Positions 8,283 to 19,655 of a stretch of DNA of 64,000 nucleotides are shown one piece after another. The stretch covers positions 1,426,001 to 1,490,000 of the forward strand of contig NZ_CP157428.1 of the NCBI RefSeq assembly GCF_041021895.1, written 5' to 3'. Position numbers and translations under genes: made by a program. Position 1 is the first letter of the stretch, and every line of letters starts with the position of its first letter. This DNA is from Acinetobacter sp. XH1741 (lineage in GTDB: Bacteria > Pseudomonadota > Gammaproteobacteria > Pseudomonadales > Moraxellaceae). Below the pieces are notes generated by a model. The model searched no databases and had not been told where the DNA came from. It worked only from the letters and a program-made list of their open reading frames with translations.

Positions 8283-10322
8283 ATGTCATCTGCCAGTCAA
8301 TTGAACAACAAGCAAGAAGAAGCCATGAAATATACTCAAGGCCCTTTATTGGTGCTTGCTGGTGCTGGTTCAGGTAAAACATCTGTAATTACACGTAAGA
8401 TTGCCTATTTGGTGCAGCATTGCCGCATTCCTGCGCATCGTATTACAGCAATGACCTTTACCAATAAAGCTGCACGTGAAATGAAAGAGCGTGTAACCAA
8501 GCTTTTATCACGTGAAGAAGCAAAAGGTTTGTCTGTTTCAACCTTCCATACTTTTGGTTTAAATCTTTTACGTTTAGAACTTAAAAATTTACCTTTAAAA
8601 GCTAATTTTTCGATTTTGGATGCAGATGACTGTAAACGTATTTTGATGGATTTGATGCATCGCGATAATTTGTCGGGTGCAGAAAGCAAAGAATTAATTG
8701 CCAAGGCAATGAAGAAAATTTCAGATTGGAAAAACGATCTGATTGTGCCGGAGCAAGCACATTCGACCTGTGAAACACCAGAAGATGTTCAATTTGCCCA
8801 TCTTTATCAGCTCTATGAGCGTAATTTACGTGCTTATAACGCAGTTGATTTTGATGACTTGATTGTTATGCCAACGCGTTTATTGCAAGAAAATGCCGAA
8901 GTACGTGACAAATGGCAAAACCGCGTTCGTTATTTATTGGTCGACGAATATCAAGATACTAACACCGCACAATATATTTTAGTGAAACTGTTAGTTGGTG
9001 TAATGGGGCAGTTTACAGCCGTTGGTGATGATGACCAGTCGATTTACGCATGGCGTGGTGCTAAGCCTGAAAATATGGCTTTGCTTAAACAGGATTTCCC
9101 AAATTTACATATTATTAAGCTTGAGCAAAATTACCGTTCGACCAGCCGTATTTTGAAAGCTGCCAACTGCGTGATTCAAAATAACCCGCATATTTTTGAC
9201 AAGAAATTGTGGAGTGATAAAGGACATGGCGAGGTCATCAGAATTATTACCTGCCGTAATGATGATGATGAAGCGGAGCGCGTAGTTAAAGACTTACTGA
9301 CTCATAAACTTATGAACGGTAAGAACTGGAAAGATTATGCTGTACTGTACCGTGGAAACTTTCAGGCACGTGTATTAGAAACCCAGCTTCGCCAAATGCA
9401 GATTCCGTACAAACTCTCTGGCGGTACGTCGTTCTTCGCGCGTGCAGAAATTAAAGATGTGATGAGCTACTTACGTCTTATTATTAACCCTGAAGATGAC
9501 AGTGCGTTCTTACGTATTATTAATACACCTAAACGTGCGATTGGCCCGGTTACTTTAGAGAAGCTAGGTTTATTCGCACAAGAAAATCATTTGTCTTTGC
9601 TTGGTGCTTCTTCTGACCAGCGTTTAAGTATGGTCCTGCCTAAAAAAGCAGAAACCCAATTGCATGAGTTTGCCGACTTTATCGCGACATTTACGCGTGA
9701 GTTGTTAGAAGATGATGAGCCTGTGCCTAAAGTTCGTCAAATGATGAATGAAGCGGGTTATATCGATTATATTCGTGAGCAATCTGCAACACCTGCTCAA
9801 GAGAAAAGTAAGCTCGATAATATCGAGAATTTATTTACTAGTATTCAAAATCTGATTAATCGTGCAGAAGATGTAGATGAAAAGAATATTGAAAGCGTCA
9901 TTCGCAAACTGGTTTTACTCGACTTGTTAGAACAGCAGCAAGAAGAAGAGGACACAGACAAAGTAAACCTACTTACTTTGCATGCAGCAAAAGGTTTGGA
10001 GTTCCCGTATGTTTATATTATGGGACTTGAAGAAGAGCTTTTACCGCATAAAAACTCGATTGCAGCTGAAACCATTGAAGAAGAACGCCGTCTTATGTAT
10101 GTGGGAATTACCCGTGCACGTCAAGGGCTGACTTTGACTTTGGCAGAACAGCGTAAAAATGGCGGTCAAATGAAACAGATGACCCCAAGCCGTTTCCTTG
10201 ATGAGCTTCCGCAAGACGAGCTCGAATGGTTAGGGCGTAAAAAGAAAATTGCAGCAAATGTTGACCCTAAAGAACAGGCTCAACAATATTTGGCAAATTT
10301 AAAAGCTTTATTAAAGCGTTAA
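8283..10322 (+). CDS. rep: ATP-dependent DNA helicase Rep
   Basis: Superfamily 1A 3'-5' helicase that clears proteins ahead of replication forks. The length of 679 residues is close to E. coli Rep (about 673) and shorter than UvrD. Visible motifs are AGAGSGKT (I, near residue 28), TFTNKAAREM (Ia), DEYQDTN (II, near 221), GDDDQSIYAWRGA (III), EQNYRS (IV), and YVGITRAR (VI, near 610). A weak AGAGG-like ribosome site precedes the ATG. dut follows after 23 bases, so the two may be cotranscribed. Confidence 0.92.
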   Translation: MSSASQLNNKQEEAMKYTQGPLLVLAGAGSGKTSVITRKIAYLVQHCRIPAHRITAMTFTNKAAREMKERVTKLLSREEAKGLSVSTFHTFGLNLLRLELKNLPLKANFSILDADDCKRILMDLMHRDNLSGAESKELIAKAMKKISDWKNDLIVPEQAHSTCETPEDVQFAHLYQLYERNLRAYNAVDFDDLIVMPTRLLQENAEVRDKWQNRVRYLLVDEYQDTNTAQYILVKLLVGVMGQFTAVGDDDQSIYAWRGAKPENMALLKQDFPNLHIIKLEQNYRSTSRILKAANCVIQNNPHIFDKKLWSDKGHGEVIRIITCRNDDDEAERVVKDLLTHKLMNGKNWKDYAVLYRGNFQARVLETQLRQMQIPYKLSGGTSFFARAEIKDVMSYLRLIINPEDDSAFLRIINTPKRAIGPVTLEKLGLFAQENHLSLLGASSDQRLSMVLPKKAETQLHEFADFIATFTRELLEDDEPVPKVRQMMNEAGYIDYIREQSATPAQEKSKLDNIENLFTSIQNLINRAEDVDEKNIESVIRKLVLLDLLEQQQEEEDTDKVNLLTLHAAKGLEFPYVYIMGLEEELLPHKNSIAAETIEEERRLMYVGITRARQGLTLTLAEQRKNGGQMKQMTPSRFLDELPQDELEWLGRKKKIAANVDPKEQAQQYLANLKALLKR

Positions 10323-10345
10323 TTTTTTAATTTTTAGGAAATCTC

Positions 10346-10798
10346 ATGAAAGTTCAAGTTAAATTGCTCGATCCGCGTTTAGGTAAAGAATGGCCTTTAC
10401 CTTCATATGCAACAGCAGGGTCAGCAGGTCTAGATTTACGTGCCTGTGTAGATGAAGCAATTGAAATTGAACCAGGCCAAACTGTATTGGTTAAAACAGG
10501 TATGGCAATTTATATTCATGATGTGAATTTTGCTGGTTTGATTTTACCGCGTTCAGGTTTAGGTCATAAACACGGTATTGTGCTTGGCAATTTAGTTGGA
10601 TTAATTGATTCTGACTACCAAGGTGAATTGATGGTTTCAGTTTGGAACCGTGGTCAAACGACATTCCGTTTAGAGCCAGGTGAACGTTTAGCACAATATG
10701 TTTTAGTTCCAGTGGTTCAAGCCGAATTTGAACAAGTGACTGAGTTTGAAGAAACTTCACGTGGTGCGGGTGGCTTTGGACACACGGGTAAACAATAA
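10346..10798 (+). CDS. dut: Deoxyuridine 5'-triphosphate nucleotidohydrolase
   Basis: Trimeric dUTPase that hydrolyses dUTP to dUMP and pyrophosphate, limiting uracil in DNA and feeding thymidylate synthesis. All five family motifs are present: [35 protein letters not shown] and the C-terminal [10 protein letters not shown]. The 150-residue length is normal. TTTTTAGGAAATCTCATG gives an AGGA ribosome site. The dut / hexose phosphomutase / argB order is shared with pseudomonads, though a terminator separates dut from the mutase here. Confidence 0.96.
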   Translation: MKVQVKLLDPRLGKEWPLPSYATAGSAGLDLRACVDEAIEIEPGQTVLVKTGMAIYIHDVNFAGLILPRSGLGHKHGIVLGNLVGLIDSDYQGELMVSVWNRGQTTFRLEPGERLAQYVLVPVVQAEFEQVTEFEETSRGAGGFGHTGKQ

Positions 10799-10820
10799 TT
10801 AACTTATAAAAAATAATGAA

Positions 10821-10852
10821 AAGAAACGCCTGTTTTACAGGTGTTTCTTTTT
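10821..10852 (+). terminator. Rho-independent terminator of dut
   Basis: AAGAAACGCCTG-tttta-CAGGTGTTTCTT hairpin (12 bp with one G-T pair) running into a T run. Confidence 0.85.
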
Positions 10853-10953
10853 ATACCTTGAATGTTACAATGAATTATATTACAAAACGCTTTACTCATA
10901 CTCTTTTGACTTTTTTAGCAAATACCCTTTTGAATACTCTATGTTTTTGCGAT

Positions 10954-10968
10954 AGATCAGATTGATCT
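10954..10968. promoter_or_regulatory. 15-bp palindrome upstream of the phosphomutase gene
   Basis: AGATCA-gat-TGATCT, six-base arms around a three-base centre, ending 19 bases before the start codon of the phosphomutase gene. It could be an operator or a leader hairpin; no protein is assigned. Confidence 0.3.
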
Positions 10969-10987
10969 TTAAAATAGAAGATACGCT

Positions 10988-13329
<2,342 letters not shown>

Positions 13330-13346
13330 ATTTGATGTTTTTATTA

Positions 13347-13373
13347 AAAGATCACGCTAAGTGGTCTTTTTTT
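13347..13373 (+). terminator. Rho-independent terminator of argB
   Basis: AGATCAC-gctaa-GTGGTCT hairpin (one G-T pair) followed by seven T. Confidence 0.85.
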
Positions 13374-13447
13374 ATGTCTTTTAATTTTGGTCATTTTTTT
13401 GTCATGAGCTTTGACTAGTGTAAGGGGTGTCACTAGGAGCGTTCATT

Positions 13448-14230
13448 ATGCTGGAAAAATTTAATCAATATCGCCAAACCTGGACTTTACCTTTAAATCG
13501 TCATAAAACTACGAATCAAACACAATTTCGCTTTGAATGGGTTGATAACTTAAAAGAATTACAAGATGTACAACGGTTCCGTGCACAACAATTTAGTAAA
13601 CAATTCGGTATCCATTTTGAAGATAATTTAGATCAAGATATCTACGATTTTAGTTGTGAACATGCGGTATTACGTGAAAAATGGACTGGTGAGATCGTTG
13701 CCTATACACGACTTAAACTCTTCCAAGGCCATGAAATAGCGCAGAGTTATAGTGCGCATGAGTTTGATATTGTTCCTCATTTGTCACACTTGCCAAACGT
13801 ATTGGAAATAGGGCGTACCTGTGTTCATCCACGCTTTCGTAATGGTAAGGCACTTTCTACGCTTTGGATGAACCTTGCACCTAAAGTGTTGTGGTCAATG
13901 CGTGCTAAATATTTGATGGGATGTGTGAGTATTCACCTCCAGGATAATTTAGCTCGAGCTTACTATACGCACCGTCAGATTCAGCAATTATCAGACACTA
14001 AGACTATCGATATTCGCTCTAAAAAGATTTATGAGCCTGAGTACCCTGAGTTTAGCTTTCCTCAAGATGAACGAATGCCGAAACTGTTTCAAATGTATTT
14101 GAGTATGCAGTCTAAATTATCTAAAGAAGCCTTTTTCGATGATAAATTTAACTGTCTTGATTATTTTGTATTCTTAGAAGTGAATAAAATTGCGACTTCA
14201 TTTGTAATGAACAAAATGGCTCAGAGATAA
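13448..14230 (+). CDS. olsB: OlsB-like N-acyltransferase (GNAT fold, ornithine-lipid type)
   Basis: Probable acyl-ACP-dependent ornithine N-alpha-acyltransferase, the first step of ornithine-lipid synthesis. The family is often labelled 'putative hemolysin'. The diagnostic central stretch LEIGRTCVHPRFRNGKALSTLW (near residues 117-138) matches OlsB proteins, and the protein is soluble with no signal peptide. I start it at the ATG at 13448, eight bases after TAGGAG; the upstream GTG at 13427 would place that ribosome site inside the gene. It is a single gene after the argB terminator. A second acyltransferase (OlsA) is not adjacent, so function rests on family resemblance. Confidence 0.7.
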   Translation: MLEKFNQYRQTWTLPLNRHKTTNQTQFRFEWVDNLKELQDVQRFRAQQFSKQFGIHFEDNLDQDIYDFSCEHAVLREKWTGEIVAYTRLKLFQGHEIAQSYSAHEFDIVPHLSHLPNVLEIGRTCVHPRFRNGKALSTLWMNLAPKVLWSMRAKYLMGCVSIHLQDNLARAYYTHRQIQQLSDTKTIDIRSKKIYEPEYPEFSFPQDERMPKLFQMYLSMQSKLSKEAFFDDKFNCLDYFVFLEVNKIATSFVMNKMAQR

Positions 14231-14339
14231 AGATATCTTATATTTTGTAATAGCGAGCACATATTGGGATTTACAAGCTATTTTACTCTCATGCACAATA
14301 GTGCATACGGGGTAATGAAGTGAATAAGTTTAAAACAAT

Positions 14340-15188
14340 ATGTGCCAGCTATTAGGAATGAATTGTGCAACACCAACGGACATTACTTTTTCTTTCCGTG
14401 GGTTTTCACAACGCGCAGGAATTACCTCTGACCACAGTGATGGATTTGGTATCGCCTTTTTTGAAGATAAGGCATGCCGTTTATTTGTAGACAACCAATC
14501 AGCAGTCGAATCTCCAATTGCTGATCTGATTCGTAATTATCCCATCAAATCACGTAACGTGATTGCACATATCCGTAAGGCCACCCAAGGTAAAATTACA
14601 CTTGAGAACTCCCATCCCTTTATTCGGGAATTATGGGGACGTCACTGGATTTTTGCCCATAATGGCGATTTACATGATTTTAATCCACCGCTTAGTGGAC
14701 GTTTTACGCCTATCGGTAATACAGACAGTGAAAGAGCATTTTGTTATTTATTAGACCAGTTGGTTGAAGTATTTGGCTATGAAGAGCCAAGTCTTGATCA
14801 GATATTTGAAGTATTAGAAAAGATTTCGCCACAAATTGCAGAATATGGCACATTTAATTTCTGCTTATCGAATGGAAAAGCTTTATTTAGCTATGCAATT
14901 ACTAAATTGCATTGGTTAGTTCGAGAATATCCATTTAACAATGCACATTTAATCGATTTAGATGTAGAAGTCGATTTTAGTGAGGTCACTACGCCTGAAG
15001 ATAGGGTAGCTGTGATTACAACGGAGCCATTAACCCATAATGAAACATGGACAGCTTATCAACCAGGTGAAATGATTTTATTTCAACATGGAAAGCCTAT
15101 AAAAAAAGCTATTACCCGAGTTGAAAGATTAATACGTGAAGAGAAAAACCCTGAACTTAAACGGATTACTCGTGCAGACCAATATTAA
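14340..15188 (+). CDS. Class II glutamine amidotransferase (YafJ-like)
   Basis: Stand-alone Ntn-type glutamine amidotransferase domain. Cys2 after Met removal is the expected nucleophile (MCQLLGMN), and conserved DGFGIAFFED, HIRKAT and FAHNGDL blocks bind and cleave glutamine. At 282 residues it is slightly longer than E. coli YafJ, with an extra C-terminal tail rich in charged residues. No synthase domain is fused and no biosynthetic partner is next to it. The ribosome site is weak. Substrate and partner remain unknown. Confidence 0.85.
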   Translation: MCQLLGMNCATPTDITFSFRGFSQRAGITSDHSDGFGIAFFEDKACRLFVDNQSAVESPIADLIRNYPIKSRNVIAHIRKATQGKITLENSHPFIRELWGRHWIFAHNGDLHDFNPPLSGRFTPIGNTDSERAFCYLLDQLVEVFGYEEPSLDQIFEVLEKISPQIAEYGTFNFCLSNGKALFSYAITKLHWLVREYPFNNAHLIDLDVEVDFSEVTTPEDRVAVITTEPLTHNETWTAYQPGEMILFQHGKPIKKAITRVERLIREEKNPELKRITRADQY

Positions 15189-15241
15189 TTTTTTAATTAA
15201 ATAATTTTTAATAAGTGAAAAGTATATTTTTATTTATTTAG

Positions 15242-15280
15242 CAATAAAGTATTTTGTTTAAAAAATACTTTATTGTTTTA
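15242..15280 (+). terminator. AT-rich 14-bp hairpin, probable terminator
   Basis: CAATAAAGTATTTT (15242-15255) and its exact reverse complement (15262-15275) around a six-base loop, followed by TTTTA. It lies about 55 bases after the amidotransferase gene. The rest of 15189-15438 is very AT-rich, with nothing else I can name. Confidence 0.6.
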
Positions 15281-15438
15281 GTTGGTTAATATTATTTAAT
15301 TTATTACAAATCAAATGCTTGGATATTTATTGGATTTTGTTTATATAAAACCAACGAAATAGCTTTGTTTTTATTTATACCCTTTAAAGATAAGATGCGA
15401 TTTATGCAACAGTCATTGAACATCATTGGGGGTGATGG

Positions 15439-15894
15439 ATGAAAATGAAATGGGCTTCGGAATATAATACGGGTATTGATGTTATTGATGAACAGCATAA
15501 ACGAATACTCGATTATATTAATGAGATTGATGATGTAAAAGATGAAGAAGATAGACGTCGTATTAAAGACGTTCTAGACAATATTATTGATTATACGCAG
15601 TCACATTTTACCTTTGAAGAAAGTTTGCAAGAAGAAGCAGATTATAAATATAGAGTTCCTCATAAACGTGTACATGACTTGTTTATTAAAAAAATAGAGT
15701 TATATCGTGAACGTTTTGAAATGGGACATACGATTGAAGCAGAATTACAAGAGATTTTGGCTAAATGGTTAATTAATCATATTCAACATGATGATGCCGA
15801 TTATGTAGGAGCAGTAAAAGAAAATATGATGGGGATTATTAAAGAAAAAGAAAAGAAGAAAGGAAAAAACTGGTTCGCTCGTTTTTTCTCATAA
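15439..15894 (+). CDS. Bacteriohemerythrin
   Basis: Four-helix di-iron protein that reversibly binds oxygen or senses it. The ligand pattern is visible: DEQHKRI (first His), HFTFEES (His and Glu), PHKRVHDLF (two His), and HIQHDDADY (His and Asp). A hydrophobic-poor, lysine-rich C-terminal tail follows. The 151-residue length is typical of single-domain proteins. A GGGGGTGATGG stretch precedes the start codon. It is monocistronic, ending in a terminator. Confidence 0.9.
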   Translation: MKMKWASEYNTGIDVIDEQHKRILDYINEIDDVKDEEDRRRIKDVLDNIIDYTQSHFTFEESLQEEADYKYRVPHKRVHDLFIKKIELYRERFEMGHTIEAELQEILAKWLINHIQHDDADYVGAVKENMMGIIKEKEKKKGKNWFARFFS

Positions 15895-15929
15895 ATTTAA
15901 CTGGAAAAACTCTAATTTACAGTTAGCGC

Positions 15930-15962
15930 GGCAAACTATCGTTTCGGTGGTTTGCTTTTTTT
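15930..15962 (+). terminator. Rho-independent terminator
   Basis: GCAAAC ... GTTTGC hairpin with a 13-base loop region and seven T at its 3' side, after the bacteriohemerythrin gene. Confidence 0.7.
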
Positions 15963-16031
15963 ATTATGCAATCTTTGATTTTCATGCATGAGACGGGCAA
16001 AATATCGAGAGACTTTTTCAAGGAATGCATA

Positions 16032-17114
16032 ATGCAGGACATACCTATGTCACGATGGTTATCGCCTCTTATGGCGTTTTGCTTATCTTTTGTCATCATG
16101 GCTACATTAGCACCTACCATGGGTATCCAGATTGATCGTCAGCTCGATTTCTGGTTATTGTGGTTTGGCACAATGTTGTTATTGGCATTACCAGTTTGTT
16201 ATTTGGAAATTGCTTTAGCAAAACGATCTAAAACAACCGCTTTAAATGCGTTATCGAGTTTAACTCGTGAAGCAGATAGTTCACCTAAATGGCGTTTGGT
16301 TGGTTGGCTTGCTGTTGTTTTTATTCCTTTTTTAGCCGGTAATGTTCTAAGCACTGCAAGTAATATCTTAGTTGCACAATTTGCTCCAAGCATTTCAGGC
16401 CAAATTATTTTTGCAGGCCTTGCAGTCGCGGCCTTGGTATTATCATTTATTCCACGTCAAATTCTCATTTTATTAATGACATTAGGCGTGATCGCTTCTA
16501 TTGTGCTGGCAAACATGATGGGAACGTCTTTACAACCGTGGCACTGGACCAATGTAGAGTTCAAAGAGTGGGGTAATGCAACCGTACTTGCACTGGTAGC
16601 GAGTGGTCTAGGTTTAGGCCTTTACTGGCAAAATACAGTTGGTACGGTTAAAGCTGAAGAAGGAGCAACTAAAACGGTTCTTCCAATTTGGTTGGCTCAG
16701 CTCATTGCTGTAATTGCTTTTGGTTTCTTTTCGCTTCAAGCGCAATTACCAGTCCTTACTTGGATATTTACAGGGGTAATGACATCGGCCTTGTTTGTTC
16801 AATTGGCAAGAGAGCAGTTGGCTCAGCGTCAGCTTATGCCTATTTTACAGTGGGTGATTATTGTTGTCGCAATTGCGGTTTGGGCAGTGCCTGAGCTTCA
16901 TAATTTATTTACGCTTATTCTTATGCTTTGGGGCTTACTCATTAGTTTGATCTATGCAATTTTTGCAGGTTGGATTATGAAGATTAGCCATTTGCGTAAA
17001 TCGATGAATTTCAGCAATGAGCTTTTCTATAATTTATGGCGTATTGCTGTACGTATTGTATTGCCGCTTTCAATTATTGTGGCAATGATTGCTGTAATTG
17101 GACAAAGTATCTAA
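16032..17114 (+). CDS. Polytopic membrane transporter, SNF/NSS-like
   Basis: A membrane protein of about 360 residues with roughly ten hydrophobic segments. LPVCYLEIALAKRSKTTALNAL followed by WRLVGWLAVVFIPFLAGN resembles the second to fourth helices of sodium:neurotransmitter symporters (LPllllElalG then W-GW), so an SNF-family transporter is the best guess. The start is uncertain: an ATG at 15966, one at 16032 with AGGA eight bases upstream (used here), and one at 16047. The stop codon overlaps the rnfH start (TAATG), so translation of the two is coupled. Substrate unknown. Confidence 0.5.
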   Translation: MQDIPMSRWLSPLMAFCLSFVIMATLAPTMGIQIDRQLDFWLLWFGTMLLLALPVCYLEIALAKRSKTTALNALSSLTREADSSPKWRLVGWLAVVFIPFLAGNVLSTASNILVAQFAPSISGQIIFAGLAVAALVLSFIPRQILILLMTLGVIASIVLANMMGTSLQPWHWTNVEFKEWGNATVLALVASGLGLGLYWQNTVGTVKAEEGATKTVLPIWLAQLIAVIAFGFFSLQAQLPVLTWIFTGVMTSALFVQLAREQLAQRQLMPILQWVIIVVAIAVWAVPELHNLFTLILMLWGLLISLIYAIFAGWIMKISHLRKSMNFSNELFYNLWRIAVRIVLPLSIIVAMIAVIGQSI

Positions 17115-17437
17115 TGGAACGTGCTCAACAAGTTTGGGTTGCTTTTGCAGCGCCAGATCAACAGTTTTTAATTTCTATTCCATTTGAAGAAGGGATGACG
17201 GCTTCGCAGGCAGTTCAACTAAGTGGTTTATCAAATCAAGTTAATTTGCCTGAACCACTTCAGCTTGGCGTTTTTGGAGTAAAAATAGAAACTGATGCAG
17301 TACTACATGCAGGTGATCGAGTTGAAGTTTACAGACCTTTAACGATCAATCCAAAAGACATTCGCAGGAAACGTGCTGCGAAGAATCCAGTGGGTAGATA
17401 CATTAAAAGTAATCGCTCTAAGCAATCAGCTCAATAA
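17114..17437 (+). CDS. rnfH: RnfH-family ubiquitin-like protein
   Basis: A 107-residue beta-grasp protein of the RnfH family (also UPF0125), function undefined. The EGMTASQAVQLSGL block and LGVFGVKIETDAVLHAGDRVEVYRPL followed by the terminal DIRRKRA are the family hallmarks. The ATG shares one base with the stop codon of the upstream transporter gene. In many gammaproteobacteria this gene sits next to bamE and near a ratA toxin gene; here bamE is next, convergent, but ratA is not in this spot. Confidence 0.85.
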   Translation: MERAQQVWVAFAAPDQQFLISIPFEEGMTASQAVQLSGLSNQVNLPEPLQLGVFGVKIETDAVLHAGDRVEVYRPLTINPKDIRRKRAAKNPVGRYIKSNRSKQSAQ

Positions 17438-17440
17438 GCA

Positions 17441-17477
17441 AAACCCCTCAAGTTTTTTCACTTGAGGGGTTTCTTTT
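17441..17477. terminator. Bidirectional terminator between rnfH and bamE
   Basis: AAACCCCTCAAG ... CTTGAGGGGTTT hairpin with T-rich flanks between convergent genes. Confidence 0.85.
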
Positions 17478-17492
17478 TATTAGAAAAAACGA

Positions 17493-17891
17493 TTATAGTG
17501 GTGGGGCAGTTAAAATCGCTTCTTTAGAAGCAGGTAAACCTGGTTGCGATTCTGGAATAGTATCTAAACCTTCAATTTTAGTTACGGTTCCGGTTTCATC
17601 AAAGTAAATTTTTAAATGCTGACCATGTGCTGCGGGGATTTTCGCTTTTTTAGCATATGTTCCCGGGATATAGTTGTAGATATAGTCCCAACGTTGTGGA
17701 TTGAGGGGATCAGTCACTGTTGGGCTACCAAGCAAAAAACGAACTTGCTGGAAATTCATGCCGACTTGTACTTGAGAGGCTTGAGCTTTAGTCAATGGAG
17801 TCCCTTGAGGAATATCAACCTTATACACACCAAAGATTGAACAACCAGCTAGGAGTGAAGTGACGAATAACGTCAGCACGAGTTTTTGCAT
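17493..17891 (-). CDS. bamE: Outer membrane assembly lipoprotein BamE
   Basis: Component of the BAM complex that inserts beta-barrel proteins in the outer membrane. Signal peptide with lipobox LLAGC (Cys about residue 17), then the SmpA/OmlA fold: DIPQGTPLTKAQASQVQVGM, VRFLLGSPTVTDP and RWDYIY are characteristic. Length 132 is normal. It is divergent from fur with a 111-base intergenic region, the same neighbourhood as in pseudomonads. Confidence 0.93.
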   Translation of the reverse strand: MQKLVLTLFVTSLLAGCSIFGVYKVDIPQGTPLTKAQASQVQVGMNFQQVRFLLGSPTVTDPLNPQRWDYIYNYIPGTYAKKAKIPAAHGQHLKIYFDETGTVTKIEGLDTIPESQPGLPASKEAILTAPPL

Positions 17892-18002
17892 TTTGCTACA
17901 CTATCCCAATAAATTATGATGCATTTGATCAAAGGATAGATCATACTTCATATAAATTCTATTGCCTATTCCAACTTGAGATTTGTTGAGAGACCTTTTT
18001 TC

Positions 18003-18440
18003 ATGCCTATTTCCAATCAAGATTTGCGCAAAGCTGGACTTAAAGTTACCCTTCCACGAATTAAGATTTTGGAATTATTAGAAAATTCAAAACAGCATCA
18101 TCTTAGCGCTGAAGATATTTACAAGACTTTGCTCGAGCAAGGGGAAGATGTCGGACTTGCAACAGTTTACCGTGTGTTAACACAATTTGAAGCTGCAGGT
18201 ATTATTCAACGTCATCATTTTGAAAATAATCACTCTGTTTTCGAAATTATGCAAGAAGATCATCATGATCACTTAGTATGCCAAAACTGTAATAAAGTCA
18301 TTGAATTTACTAATGATATTATCGAGAAAGAGCAACACGCTGTAGCTGAGCAACATGGGTTTACCTTAACAGGTCACTCATTAAACCTCTATGGTTATTG
18401 TAATGAACCTGAATGTCAGGAAACATTGCGCAAGAAATAA
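18003..18440 (+). CDS. fur: Ferric uptake regulator Fur
   Basis: Iron-responsive repressor of siderophore and iron-uptake genes. The 145-residue protein starts MPISNQDLRKAGLKVTLPR, the N-terminal winged helix continues with ATVYRVLTQFEAAGI (recognition helix), and the metal-binding region contains HHDHLVC and CNEPEC. I use the ATG at 18003; the longer frame from 17976 lacks conserved residues. Divergent from bamE and followed by a strong shared terminator. Confidence 0.95.
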   Translation: MPISNQDLRKAGLKVTLPRIKILELLENSKQHHLSAEDIYKTLLEQGEDVGLATVYRVLTQFEAAGIIQRHHFENNHSVFEIMQEDHHDHLVCQNCNKVIEFTNDIIEKEQHAVAEQHGFTLTGHSLNLYGYCNEPECQETLRKK

Positions 18441-18465
18441 TCGTTTTCACATAAAGAAAACAAAT

Positions 18466-18500
18466 AAAAAAGGAAGGTTACGTTTAACCTTCCTTTTTTT
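18466..18500. terminator. Bidirectional terminator between fur and pilU
   Basis: AAAAAGGAAGGTTA-cgt-TTAACCTTCCTTTTT hairpin with A and T runs on the two sides, between convergent genes. Confidence 0.85.
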
Positions 18501-18509
18501 ATGAAGAAA

Positions 18510-19628
18510 TTACTGACGATCGAAAGTTAAATGCTGTTTTTCGTCTGTTATTTGATCTGGGCCTTCATTTGCAAGCTTAATGGTTAAGCGTAAATCGTTT
18601 GGCGAGTCGGCATGTTTAAGCGCATCTTTATATGTAATTTGACCTGCTTTATATAAATCAAATAAAGCTTGGTCAAATGTCTGCATACCCAGTTCACGTG
18701 AGCGTTTCATCAAGTCTTTAATTTCATGAATTTCGCCTTTACGGATATAGTCTGAAATTAATGGTGAGTTAATTAAAATCTCAATTGCCGCTCGGCGTGA
18801 ATTGCCATCTGGTGTTGGAATAAGCTGCTGGGCAATCATGGCCTTTAAGTTTAGCGATAAGTCCATGTAGAGCTGGCTATGACGGTCACTTTCAAAGAAG
18901 TGAATAATACGGTCGAGTGCTTGGTTGGCGTTGTTGGCGTGCATTGTGGCTAATACAAGGTGGCCTGTTTCAGCAAAGCCAATTGCATAGTCCATGACTT
19001 CACGAGAACGAATTTCCCCAATTAAGATGACATCTGGTGCTTGTCGTAATGTATTTTTTAAGGCAATTTCGAATGAGTCTGTATCGATACCGACTTCACG
19101 TTGAGTAATGATGCAGCCTGCATGTTCATGAATAAACTCAATCGGGTCTTCAATGGTAATGATATGGCCTTTAGAGCTGTGGTTACGATGGCTGATCATT
19201 GAAGCCAATGAAGTTGATTTACCTGTACCTGTTGCGCCTACGAAAATAATAATGCCGCGTTTGGTCATCGATAAATCTTTCAGTACAGATGGTAGCTGTA
19301 AATCATCAATTGAAGGAATTTTAGTTTCAATTCGACGTAGAACCATGCCGGGCATGTCGCGTTGCTGAAAAGCACTCACACGAAAACGTGCCGTTTTATC
19401 ACGGTTCATAATGGCAAAGTTACATTCACGAGTCTCTGCAAATTCTTTGCGCTGTTTTTCGCTCATAATGGAATGTAAGAGTTGACCAATCACTTCGCCT
19501 GAAAGGCTATTTTTCGAAATTGGAACAATTTGACCATTAATTTTCATAGATGGTGCAACACCATCGGTAATAAAAAGATCCGATGATTTTTTCTCAACCA
19601 TGAGGTTGAGTAAGTCATTAAAATCCAT
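18510..19628 (-). CDS. pilU: Type IV pilus retraction ATPase PilU
   Basis: PilT-like cytoplasmic hexameric ATPase assisting pilus retraction in twitching motility and natural transformation. Walker A GATGTGKST near residue 131, Asp box ITIEDPIE, Walker B LIGEIR, and His box ATMHANNANQALDRI are all seen. The 372-residue length and the C-terminal extension after SPNDLRL distinguish it from PilT. It lies 27 bases after pilT on the same strand, so a pilTU operon. Confidence 0.93.
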   Translation of the reverse strand: MDFNDLLNLMVEKKSSDLFITDGVAPSMKINGQIVPISKNSLSGEVIGQLLHSIMSEKQRKEFAETRECNFAIMNRDKTARFRVSAFQQRDMPGMVLRRIETKIPSIDDLQLPSVLKDLSMTKRGIIIFVGATGTGKSTSLASMISHRNHSSKGHIITIEDPIEFIHEHAGCIITQREVGIDTDSFEIALKNTLRQAPDVILIGEIRSREVMDYAIGFAETGHLVLATMHANNANQALDRIIHFFESDRHSQLYMDLSLNLKAMIAQQLIPTPDGNSRRAAIEILINSPLISDYIRKGEIHEIKDLMKRSRELGMQTFDQALFDLYKAGQITYKDALKHADSPNDLRLTIKLANEGPDQITDEKQHLTFDRQ

Positions 19629-19655
19629 AATTGTACTCTCGCTATTTTGTTATTT

